This document shows, piece by piece, positions 26,998 to 34,680 of a stretch of 64,000 bases of DNA. Positions within the stretch are counted from its first letter, which is position 1. The number at the start of each line of letters is the position of its first letter. Below the pieces are notes generated by a model, which saw only the letters and a program-made list of their open reading frames with translations, had not been told where the DNA came from and ran no database searches. Source of the stretch: Candidatus Woesearchaeota archaeon (GTDB lineage Archaea; Nanobdellota; Nanobdellia; Woesearchaeales; UBA11576); NCBI GenBank assembly GCA_018668595.1, contig JABJCP010000033.1, positions 1 through 64,000 of the forward strand, written 5' to 3'. The position numbers were made by a program, and so were the translations under genes.

Positions 26998-27720
26998 TTA
27001 TTTGAATGATCCTTTCCACAACATCTTAAAAAAACTGTTATAAGAATCTGCCGCTACCTTATTATAAATTAAAACACCCAGTGGTTTTTTTGTCCAAATG
27101 ATTATTCCTATTTTATTATTTCTAATTATTGTTTCAGTCAAAGGTTCAAAACCTATTGACGTATATCTAATTGTTGACTTAGGATATTTTGTTTCTGCTT
27201 TCCAAAATTGTAAAGATTCATTAAAAATAAGTTTAGCAACAATTCCTTTTTTTGCTCTTTTCTTATGATAATTTACCCACCATGCATCTCCCAACATCAA
27301 TGATTCTTTTGTTGAACCAAATGTATTGTGTTCAGTTCCACCCGCATCTAATAACTCCAAAAGTAACTCTTTAATTCCCCTTATTCCTCTAAAAGATATT
27401 ATTTCAGGTTTTTCTTTAGCAGTTTTTTGTTTTATGAGTAATTCTGGAAGAATTTCTTGGAATCTTTCCTTTTTATCATTAATAAATTCTATAATATGAT
27501 TTGGATCTGCTGCTTGATAATGATTTATTTTCCCTTCTTTAACAAATGTTACAAAACCTTTGTCAACCAACTTTTTAATGGTCATATGTACAACCGAATT
27601 TTGTAAGCCTGATTTTTCTAAGATAGGTCCTGCTGTTGATGTTCCTAATTCTAATAGAGCAAGATATATTTTTATCTCAGCATTTGTTAGTCCTATATCT
27701 TCTAATATTTTTGTGTCCAT
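26998..27720 (-). CDS. TrmB-family transcriptional regulator (2 of 3)
   Basis: Same architecture as the proteins at 9149 and 46260. The winged helix is LTNAEIKIYLALLELGTSTAGPILEKSG...VVHMTIKKLVDKGFV. A linker helix and a TrmB sensor domain follow, with YHKKRAKKGIVAKLIFNE and IGIIIWTKKPLGVLIYN. Length 240 aa. TATA GTTTAAATAA about 28 nt before the ATG marks a leaderless start. It is divergent from the orphan pair at 27867/28790, repeating the layout of the first TrmB gene. Confidence 0.87.
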   Translation of the reverse strand: MDTKILEDIGLTNAEIKIYLALLELGTSTAGPILEKSGLQNSVVHMTIKKLVDKGFVTFVKEGKINHYQAADPNHIIEFINDKKERFQEILPELLIKQKTAKEKPEIISFRGIRGIKELLLELLDAGGTEHNTFGSTKESLMLGDAWWVNYHKKRAKKGIVAKLIFNESLQFWKAETKYPKSTIRYTSIGFEPLTETIIRNNKIGIIIWTKKPLGVLIYNKVAADSYNSFFKMLWKGSFK

Positions 27721-27763
27721 AATTCTTAACAGTTCTTTGTATTATTTAAACTTTTCTTTAGTT

Positions 27764-27777
27764 CTCCATTTTTGGAG
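27764..27777. promoter_or_regulatory. Short palindrome between TrmB (2) and the divergent orphan operon
   Basis: CTCCA-TTTT-TGGAG lies between the minus-strand TATA (about 27748) and the plus-strand TATA ATATTTATATGC (about 27783). A candidate operator, though the arms are only 5 bp. Confidence 0.35.
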
Positions 27778-27866
27778 GATAAATATTTATATGCTCTTCT
27801 TTAACTACTAATAAATAACAAACAAAAGAATTTATTATATTTTTAAAAAAAAAGAGGAGATAAAAA

Positions 27867-28784
27867 ATGAAAAAAAAATATGAAATTAATGTAAACGAAC
27901 AAAATATTGAAAAATACATAAAAAAAAGAACCATAACAGGAGTAGAAGAAGTAGTGTATACAGAACCTATTGACAACCCCTTAACAAGTAGAAAATATAT
28001 TGTTTACTTGGATGGAGATTATTTTGATAAAATTGGATTCTGTTTAGCTAAAGAAAAAGATGAATTTGATGCACACATATGTATTGCACAAGAATATTTG
28101 GATCTAAAGAAAAGAACAAGACCCCAATATCGTGACGAATGGTCAGAATACTTTAAACCCGAATTTGTAGAAACATTAAAATCAGAATTTGAAGAACCAA
28201 GACAAGGATTTAGAACTTTTCCAGGCCATAGAAAACTTCAAGCAGAAGATGCTAATATTAAAACAGTAGATGAATATGTACAATTTCATATAAACCAGTA
28301 TGAAAAAGAAATAAACGAGAGAAAACAAAAATGCAAAATAATTACATTTAGAGATACTGTAGCATATTTAACATTAAAACACAAAGATATCTTAGAAGCA
28401 AATCCTACAATCCAAGAGGGATTAAACGGACTTCATGAAATGATTGCTAAACATGAAGAACGATTTTCTTTAAACAAAGATAACTCTGAAAACAGAGTAT
28501 ACATTGTCATTGGAGGAGGAATGTTCACATACTGCGAAGAAGATAATGGAATAAATCTGTATGAACAATCAGGTAGTTTTAATCAAGAACCCCGAGAAAT
28601 AAGACGCCAAGTTGCGAATGCAGTTGTTGATGAGTTCAATGCAAGAGGATTAACAAATAACGCTACAGCATATTCAGGAAGAAACTCCTGTTGGTTAGAT
28701 TGGACAAAAGAACAACCTGAAAAAATAAAATGGATTAATGCTTGGATGGACTTTGTTGAATTAGTAAAAGAAAAGGAGGTATAA
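27867..28784 (+). CDS. Hypothetical protein (305 aa), first gene of TrmB-divergent pair
   Basis: Not recognised. Soluble, with an SD AGAGGAGATAAAAAATG. It has a central helical part rich in Lys/Glu and a later strand-rich core VYIVIGGGMFTYCEEDNGINLYEQSGSF, then RQVANAVVDEFNARGL. The GGGM turn may be a ligand loop, but no family is claimed. It is followed 6 nt later by the next gene, whose SD (GGAGGT) lies in its last codons. Confidence 0.7.
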   Translation: MKKKYEINVNEQNIEKYIKKRTITGVEEVVYTEPIDNPLTSRKYIVYLDGDYFDKIGFCLAKEKDEFDAHICIAQEYLDLKKRTRPQYRDEWSEYFKPEFVETLKSEFEEPRQGFRTFPGHRKLQAEDANIKTVDEYVQFHINQYEKEINERKQKCKIITFRDTVAYLTLKHKDILEANPTIQEGLNGLHEMIAKHEERFSLNKDNSENRVYIVIGGGMFTYCEEDNGINLYEQSGSFNQEPREIRRQVANAVVDEFNARGLTNNATAYSGRNSCWLDWTKEQPEKIKWINAWMDFVELVKEKEV

Positions 28785-28789
28785 TAAAA

Positions 28790-29203
28790 ATGAAAACTGA
28801 AAAAAAATTAGAAGAAAAAATTATTAAAGCAGAAGAACTTTTGCCAGGAGTTGGAGATCAACTGAAACCAAAATTTATTAAGACTATTGGCGGTGGTTAC
28901 CAAATAGATGTTACAGACGTGGAATATTTGGAAGTGGGAGAACATAAAGTTGTAGCAGCAAAATGGCAAAGGGAATGTTTGGCTTATGGAAGATCTGAAA
29001 TTATGGAATTCGTTACAGTATATTTTCCTAGTGAAGAAGGAAAATTAAAAAAAGTAGTTCCTGAAAATATATTTGTAAGAAACTTCTATAAATCTTGTTA
29101 TGATAGAGATGATCTTTTTGATAAATTTCCCTATGTTAGTTTAGAAAATTTAGCAAAAGATCAAATAAAAGTTGCTTGGCTTGATAAAGATAAAAAGAAA
29201 TGA
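28790..29203 (+). CDS. Hypothetical protein (137 aa), second gene of TrmB-divergent pair
   Basis: Not recognised. A small soluble protein, probably a beta-barrel-like or alpha/beta domain (KFIKTIGGGYQIDVTDVEYLEVGEHKVVAAKWQRE). Strong SD (AAAGGAGGTATAATAAAAATG) overlapping the end of the upstream gene. Expected to be co-expressed with the 305-aa protein under the adjacent TrmB regulator. Confidence 0.7.
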   Translation: MKTEKKLEEKIIKAEELLPGVGDQLKPKFIKTIGGGYQIDVTDVEYLEVGEHKVVAAKWQRECLAYGRSEIMEFVTVYFPSEEGKLKKVVPENIFVRNFYKSCYDRDDLFDKFPYVSLENLAKDQIKVAWLDKDKKK

Positions 29204-29333
29204 CCTACCTATGTTGTTGAGTTGAAATAATTTTTTTTTCTTAAATATTAATTTTTTAAGTTCGTGTTTAGTTTACTTTTTTCTACATTATCGACACAAT
29301 ATATTTATAGTTGCTCGTCTATAATGCATATAA

Positions 29334-29726
29334 ATGGTTGCTAAACCTAAAAAACCAAAAACAAGTCCATCATCTACAAGTCAAGATATGTTATGGATTT
29401 TAGGACTTTTTCTTCGTGAATCTGATAGGCGTTTTGCTAAATTTCCTTTAGGTGTTTCAATTTCTAAAGTTGAATTTATTGAATCTATTGTTAAACTTAA
29501 AGTTACAAACAAACAAGAACGTGCTATTTACAAAAATTTAGAAGAGCTTGAAAAAAGAAAATTTATAATTTACAAAAACAGGGAACTTTGTCTTTCTAAA
29601 AAAGGTTTTACCAAATTTAGTAAACAGCTTGGAGAATTTAATGCTAAAAAAACTATGGAAAAAATTCTTTCTCCTTCTAACATTGCAAAAACTTCCAGGG
29701 GCAAACAAACTAAATTAAGAAATTAG
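29334..29726 (+). CDS. Small basic protein, possible winged-helix domain
   Basis: 130 aa with a basic, proline-rich N-terminus. The helical/wing-like body is FIESIVKLKVTNKQERAIYKNLEELEKRKFIIYKNRELCLSKKGFTKF. The LEELEKRKFI...LCLSKKG pattern reads like the recognition helix and wing of a winged-helix domain, but this is a guess from shape. The ATG is leaderless (ATATTTATAG about 30 nt upstream). Confidence 0.6.
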   Translation: MVAKPKKPKTSPSSTSQDMLWILGLFLRESDRRFAKFPLGVSISKVEFIESIVKLKVTNKQERAIYKNLEELEKRKFIIYKNRELCLSKKGFTKFSKQLGEFNAKKTMEKILSPSNIAKTSRGKQTKLRN

Positions 29727-29776
29727 AGAACTTATTTACTCTTTTAATTCAATTTGTATAATTCGCGCGATATAAT

Positions 29777-30238
29777 TCACTTTGTATACTGGCAATTCTT
29801 AATACAACTAACTTCTGCTGTTGCACCATCTATTTGTAGTGTTGTTTCATAAGGCGCGTCAGGTTCTTGAACTACTAAATTTACAATATAGTCTCCTCCT
29901 GTTTCATTCAAATCTATATCTTTAGAAGTTATATATGAATTTATTAGTCGAGCTTTTATTCCAGATAATGATGTATATGCATTAACATAAATATCTGCCA
30001 TTTTTTCTGCATCTCTATGATCAATAGTTAATTCTTTATTGAATTTACAATATTGTTCTGATGATCTAATTAAACCATCAGGACATACAAGTTGTTTTTT
30101 ACAGGTAGATTCATCTTTTGTTTGTTTTCCATTCGGACAAACATATATTGTTCTACAACCAGTTATTAAAATTAGAATGATTAATAATGAAATTAAGATG
30201 CAGCTTTTATGAACATTAAGTTTATAATTTTTTTTCAT
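29777..30238 (-). CDS. Predicted lipoprotein, paralogue 1
   Basis: N-terminal signal with lipobox-like LILITGC. A short cysteine-rich module follows (YVCPNGKQTKDESTCKKQLVCPDG) and then a compact C-terminal domain: DAEKMADIYVNAYTSLSGIKARLINSY, IVNLVVQE and ATAEVSCIKNCQYTK. It shares that plan closely with the gene at 30269, so the pair arose by tandem duplication. Likely membrane-anchored on the outside. No enzyme motif. Confidence 0.78.
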   Translation of the reverse strand: MKKNYKLNVHKSCILISLLIILILITGCRTIYVCPNGKQTKDESTCKKQLVCPDGLIRSSEQYCKFNKELTIDHRDAEKMADIYVNAYTSLSGIKARLINSYITSKDIDLNETGGDYIVNLVVQEPDAPYETTLQIDGATAEVSCIKNCQYTK

Positions 30239-30268
30239 TTTATTTTTCGTAATTTTATTTTTATAATA

Positions 30269-30739
30269 TTAACCTTTAGTATACTGGCAATTTTTTGTAC
30301 AAGTCACATCTCCCGTTACTGAATCAATTTCGACAATTGTTTCATAAGGATTATCTTTCTCTTGAACAATTAATGTAACTATAAATCTTTTATTCCCTAT
30401 TTTATTTTCTTTATCATCTGTATTAGACTCTGGTTCTGTCTCATATGAACTAATTAATTTTGCAGTTATTTTATCTACCCAAGTATATGCATTAACATAT
30501 GTTGAAGCTATTTTTTCTGCATCTTGTTTTTCTATTTTTGGAATATCTACAATATTGCATCTTTTGCTATCAGTCACTTTAGTTCCATCAAAACAAATAT
30601 ATTGTTTACGACATTTTTTAGGATTTACATCTTCAGATCCATCTGCACATTTGTAAGTAACACTGCATCCTGAAAGTAATATAGAACTAATAAATATAAG
30701 AATAATACACATTACTAAAAATATTCGCCTCTTTTGCAT
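30269..30739 (-). CDS. Predicted lipoprotein, paralogue 2
   Basis: Lipobox-like ISSILLSGC after a hydrophobic stretch. The cysteine-rich module is YKCADGSEDVNPKKCRKQYICFDG, and the same C-terminal domain ends DSVTGDVTCTKNCQYTKG. The closing CTKNCQYTK nearly repeats CIKNCQYTK of paralogue 1. It is 30 nt upstream of that gene on the same strand, so the two are probably co-transcribed. Confidence 0.78.
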   Translation of the reverse strand: MQKRRIFLVMCIILIFISSILLSGCSVTYKCADGSEDVNPKKCRKQYICFDGTKVTDSKRCNIVDIPKIEKQDAEKIASTYVNAYTWVDKITAKLISSYETEPESNTDDKENKIGNKRFIVTLIVQEKDNPYETIVEIDSVTGDVTCTKNCQYTKG

Positions 30740-31059
30740 TAAATCACCTATACTAAATCATTTAAAAAGTCTTTTTTATATAAATTTTGTGAAAACAAGC
30801 TGTAAAACTCCGCATTATTCAGTTAATTTTATAAATAAACACCCTTTTCTTAATAACTATTGTTTATCAATGGGTAAATCGGTCTAAATAAAAGTAATAT
30901 TAAGTTTAGGCTTGTTTATGCTGGAGGTTAGCGAATAAATCACTTATTCTCCTTAATTTGAAAACAAGATTAACAAAAAAGTATGATATACAAACAAGAA
31001 CAACTTAGCATAGTTAGTTGTATCTACCAGTATATACAAAATTGAACAGGTGAAAAACC
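30740..31059. other. Intergenic region before S15
   Basis: Holds the divergent lipoprotein promoter, the S15 promoter (CCAGTATATACAAA at about 31027) and, between them, a stretch at about 30850-30960 with small hairpins (ATTG/CAAT, GAATAA-ATCAC-TTATTC) behind a plus-strand TATA (TTTTATAAATA, about 30828). It might encode a short RNA, but I see no conserved core, no T-run and no C/D or H/ACA boxes. Confidence 0.3.
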
Positions 31060-31515
31060 ATGGCTAGAATGTATTCAAGAAAAAAAGGTAACTCTAGTTC
31101 AAAGAGACCTATTAAAAAAACTGTCCCATCATGGATGGGCTACAAACCAAAAGAAGTCGAATTATTAATTGCAAAACTTGCAAAAGAAGGTAAAACTGTT
31201 GCTCAGATTGGCCTTCATTTAAGAGACAATTATGGAATTCCTGATGTAAAAGCAGTAACCAAGAAAAAAATAAGTAAAATTTTAGGAGAGAAAAAATTAT
31301 TACATCCAATTCCTGAAGATTTAAGAGACCTTATTAAAAGAAGTCTTGCGATTAGAAGACATTTAGAAGAAAATCACAAGGATCAACCTGCTAAGAGAGG
31401 TTTAACTTTGACAGAAAGTAAAGTTAGAAGACTTGTTAAATATTACAAACAAGTTGGAAAGCTTTCTGTAGATTGGAAATATGATTTTAGAAAAGCAATT
31501 ACATATTTAGAGTGA
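31060..31515 (+). CDS. rps15: 30S ribosomal protein S15
   Basis: Archaeal uS15 (homologue of eukaryotic S13), a component of the small subunit that binds 16S rRNA. The 151 aa show the archaeal N-terminal extension (MARMYSRKKGNSSSKRP), KTVPSWMGYKPKEVELLIAKLAKEG and LTESKVRRLVKYYKQVGKLSVDWKYD. SD AGGTGAAAAACC. The RecJ-like gene follows after 7 nt, an arrangement often seen in archaea. Confidence 0.97.
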   Translation: MARMYSRKKGNSSSKRPIKKTVPSWMGYKPKEVELLIAKLAKEGKTVAQIGLHLRDNYGIPDVKAVTKKKISKILGEKKLLHPIPEDLRDLIKRSLAIRRHLEENHKDQPAKRGLTLTESKVRRLVKYYKQVGKLSVDWKYDFRKAITYLE

Positions 31516-31522
31516 TTCCGCA

Positions 31523-32965
31523 ATGAAATCCTCTCAATTTTTTTCTTTTTTAGAAAAGTCTGCAAATAAATTCAATGATCTGTTTAAAGATGTTTCCAAG
31601 TTTAATAGTGTTAAGCTTATTTCTCATCTCGACACAGATGGAATTACTGCAGCATCTATTTTTATTAAATCATTAGAACGCGCAAACATTATACACTCAG
31701 TTTCAATTGTTCCAACTCTTGATTCTGAAACTATTGAATCTCTTTGTAAAGATGATGCAGATGTTTTTGTATTTACAGATCTTGGCTCAGGTCAAATTTC
31801 ATTAATTCAAGAACGAATTACAGATAAACCTGTTTTTATTTTAGATCATCATACTCTCGAAGAAACTAAAATTAATAAAAACATAACTCATGTAAATCCT
31901 CATTTATTTGATATTGATGGGGGAACGCAAATTAGTGGAAGTGGAGTTGTATACTTTTTTTGTAAAGCGTTAAATCCAATTAATAAAGATCTTGCGCATT
32001 TAGCAATTATTGGTGCAATCGGAGATGTTCAAGAATCAAGAGGTTTTAAACCGTTAAATAAATTAATTCTCGACGAAGCAATAACAAATAAAAAAATTAA
32101 AGTGACTAATAGCTTAAGATTATTTGGCATAGAAACTAGACCACTTCATAAAGTATTAGAATTTAGTTCTGATCCATTCATCCCCGGAGTTAGTGGAAGT
32201 GAAAGCGGATCTATTCAGTTTTTACAAGAAATTGGTATTGAACCAAAGAAAAATGATACTGGACACGAATATAATTATAATAATTGGAAAAAAATGTCTG
32301 ATTTGAATAAAGAAGAAATCAAAAAATTACATTCTGCAATAATTATGAAACGTATGGAAGAAAAAAATCCTGAAGATATTTTTGGACCAGTTTATAGTTT
32401 AATTGATGAAAAACCTGAAACTCCATTTAGAGATATTAGAGAATTTTCAACTTTATTAAATTCTTGTGGTCGAATGGGGAATTCATCTTTAGGTATTGGT
32501 GTATGTCTTGATAATCCTAAGATTAAGAAAAAAGCACTTCGAAACTTAACACAATATCGTAAGCAAATAATAAACGCGCTTGAATGGTTCCATGCAAATA
32601 GAGGTACAAGTAGAATTATTGAAGGAGATGGTTATGTTATAATTAATGCCAAGGAAAATATTTTACATACAATTATTGGCACATTAGCATCTATTCTTTC
32701 TAAAGGTAAATTTTTTCCAGAAGGTACTTTAATTTTATCACTTGCAAGAAATTCTAATGAATTAACTAAAGTAAGTTTGAGAGTAACTTCATTAAAGCCA
32801 ATGTTTGATATTGATTTAAGAAAAGTTATTAATAAAATAACAGTCAGTGTTGGTGGAGAATCTGGAGGACACCAATACGCGTCAGGCGCAGTTATTGAAA
32901 CAATTAAAGAAAATGTTTTTATTGATGCTGCCAAAAAAGTTCTTAGTAATGGTTTTGAAAACTAA
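31523..32965 (+). CDS. DHH-family phosphoesterase, archaeal RecJ-like
   Basis: A single-strand nuclease or nuclease-like subunit of the DHH superfamily, related to archaeal GAN and to Cdc45, which associate with the replicative helicase. Motifs: LISHLDTDGITAASI (residues about 30-44), VFTDLGSGQ, FILDHHTLEE (the DHH motif), GAIGDVQE and the C-terminal DHHA1 piece SVGGESGGHQYASGAVI. The catalytic aspartate/histidine set looks complete. Co-transcribed with S15. Confidence 0.92.
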   Translation: MKSSQFFSFLEKSANKFNDLFKDVSKFNSVKLISHLDTDGITAASIFIKSLERANIIHSVSIVPTLDSETIESLCKDDADVFVFTDLGSGQISLIQERITDKPVFILDHHTLEETKINKNITHVNPHLFDIDGGTQISGSGVVYFFCKALNPINKDLAHLAIIGAIGDVQESRGFKPLNKLILDEAITNKKIKVTNSLRLFGIETRPLHKVLEFSSDPFIPGVSGSESGSIQFLQEIGIEPKKNDTGHEYNYNNWKKMSDLNKEEIKKLHSAIIMKRMEEKNPEDIFGPVYSLIDEKPETPFRDIREFSTLLNSCGRMGNSSLGIGVCLDNPKIKKKALRNLTQYRKQIINALEWFHANRGTSRIIEGDGYVIINAKENILHTIIGTLASILSKGKFFPEGTLILSLARNSNELTKVSLRVTSLKPMFDIDLRKVINKITVSVGGESGGHQYASGAVIETIKENVFIDAAKKVLSNGFEN

Positions 32966-33119
32966 AATCAAATTAAAATATTATATAAATTGTAAAATAA
33001 ACTAGAAATTGATTTAATTAGACATAGTTTAATATTAAACAAATTCAAAAAAATAAAATTAATAAACAAAAAATAATAAAAAAAGAAAAATAGAAAAACA
33101 CTAAAAAAAAATAAAATTA

Positions 33120-33416
33120 TTAAAGTAATGTTCTTATTTTATCTATATGCTCTGCAACTTCACGACCTTTCTTTGTTAATGTTAACAATTTAAGTCTACC
33201 TTGTTTATCAAACTCAATTAATCCTGCATCTTCCATTTGCTGCAATATTTTAACAACATGAGAATATGTACAGTCTATTTGCTTTGCTAGATTTGAAGCG
33301 TATATGTCAGATTTAGCATTATTAAGTGTAATTAAAAGTGTTGCTGGTTTTTCACGAAAAAACACGTTAAAAATTTGTTCTTTTTTAGTTTTTCCAGTAC
33401 CGCCTGGTCTCTCCAT
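33120..33416 (-). CDS. Winged-helix (MarR/ArsR-like) transcriptional regulator
   Basis: A 98-aa protein that is almost entirely a winged helix: IFNVFFREKPATLLITLNNAKSDIYASNLAKQIDCTYSHVVKILQQMEDAGLIEF (recognition helix SHVVKILQQMEDAG), then the wing KQGRLKLLTLTKKGREVA. The region before ATG 33416 contains GGCGGGGGTAC, a G-run that could serve as an unusual SD or as a pairing site for C-rich RNAs. Confidence 0.8.
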   Translation of the reverse strand: MERPGGTGKTKKEQIFNVFFREKPATLLITLNNAKSDIYASNLAKQIDCTYSHVVKILQQMEDAGLIEFDKQGRLKLLTLTKKGREVAEHIDKIRTLL

Positions 33417-33670
33417 TTTATGTACCCCCGCCTATTGTTTTAATTAAAATAGTCAACCCTTTTTGAGTAAAAACATAAAAAATTTAATATAGATATTTGG
33501 TTATATGTTTTCAAATATGTGGTATTGAACCTTATTTATATATCTTTCTATAAAGTTTTCAACTATTTTTCAAACAAATTTCCAATAAAAAAAATAATTA
33601 CAAAAATAGTAATTCTGCACACAAGGTTACACAAAAAATTTATAAAACAAACCTTAATTCGTATTCAAAT

Positions 33671-34549
33671 ATGGACGAAAACAAACTAAAAAAATTATTA
33701 ATGCATCACAATAACATTGAAATTAAAGATATTAATAATCTAAATGAAAAAATATTAAAGTTCAAATCAGACAGACCAGAATCAATTCACATCATTTCAG
33801 ATTTTGATAAAACACTTACTAAAGTTTGTGTTAATGGTGTTAAACATAAAAGTACATACGCATATCTTAGAGATGAAAATTATTTTGATTCTGCTTATAG
33901 CAAAAAATCACACGAGCTACACGATAAATATTATCCGTTAGAAATTTCAATGAATATTTCGCAAGAAGAAAAAATTAAAGCAATGGAAGAATGGTGGACT
34001 CTTCATTGGAAACTTATGCAAGAAAGTGGAATAAATAAAAATGCAATTCTGGACGTAATTAAAAAAAAGTTAGTTTATGAAAGAGAAGGTATGTTTGATT
34101 TTTTAGAACAATTAAACAAAAAAAGTATTCCTTTATTGATTTTCTCAGCAGGTATTGGAAACATTATTGAAGAATTTCTTAAATCTAAAAATAAGTATCA
34201 TAAAAATATCCACATCATTGCAAATTTTTTTAAATTTGATATCCAAGGAAATTCAATAGGTTACACTCACCCTATGATTCATGTCTTTAATAAAAATGAA
34301 GTATCTATTAAGAACTCTTCGCATTTCAAAAACATTAACAATCGAAAAAATGTTATTTTGCTAGGAGACTCTCTAGGTGATTTGGGAATGTCTAAAGGAA
34401 TAGACCATGAAAAAATAATCAAGATTGGTTTTCTTAATGACCAAATTGAAGAAAGTTTAAAAGAATATAAATCTAAATTTGACATTGTAATCAAAAATGA
34501 TGGTTCTATGATTTTTGTTAATGAGCTATTAAACCTACTCCTTAATTAA
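33671..34549 (+). CDS. HAD-family pyrimidine 5'-nucleotidase (UMPH-1/NT5C3-like)
   Basis: A phosphatase that would remove phosphate from nucleoside monophosphates. The HAD nucleophile motif is SDFDKTLTK (D45 region). The cap insert carries STYAYLRDENYFDSAYSKKSHELHDKYYPLE, characteristic of the eukaryotic cytosolic 5'-nucleotidase III family. LIFSAGIGNIIEEFL is motif II, and NVILLGDSLGDLGMSKG is motif IV. The 292 aa are colinear with NT5C3. Its presence in an archaeon hints at transfer or an old shared family. Alone, with a short AT-rich upstream region. Confidence 0.85.
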   Translation: MDENKLKKLLMHHNNIEIKDINNLNEKILKFKSDRPESIHIISDFDKTLTKVCVNGVKHKSTYAYLRDENYFDSAYSKKSHELHDKYYPLEISMNISQEEKIKAMEEWWTLHWKLMQESGINKNAILDVIKKKLVYEREGMFDFLEQLNKKSIPLLIFSAGIGNIIEEFLKSKNKYHKNIHIIANFFKFDIQGNSIGYTHPMIHVFNKNEVSIKNSSHFKNINNRKNVILLGDSLGDLGMSKGIDHEKIIKIGFLNDQIEESLKEYKSKFDIVIKNDGSMIFVNELLNLLLN

Positions 34550-34680
34550 AAATCTTTAATTAAATTTGTTCTATGTTAAAATTAAATAAAACTGAATATT
34601 TTTCGATAATTTTAAAAAATTTTTTAACCACCCGCGTATAATTCTAAAGTTATTTAAAACACCTATAATTTATCTCTTAG

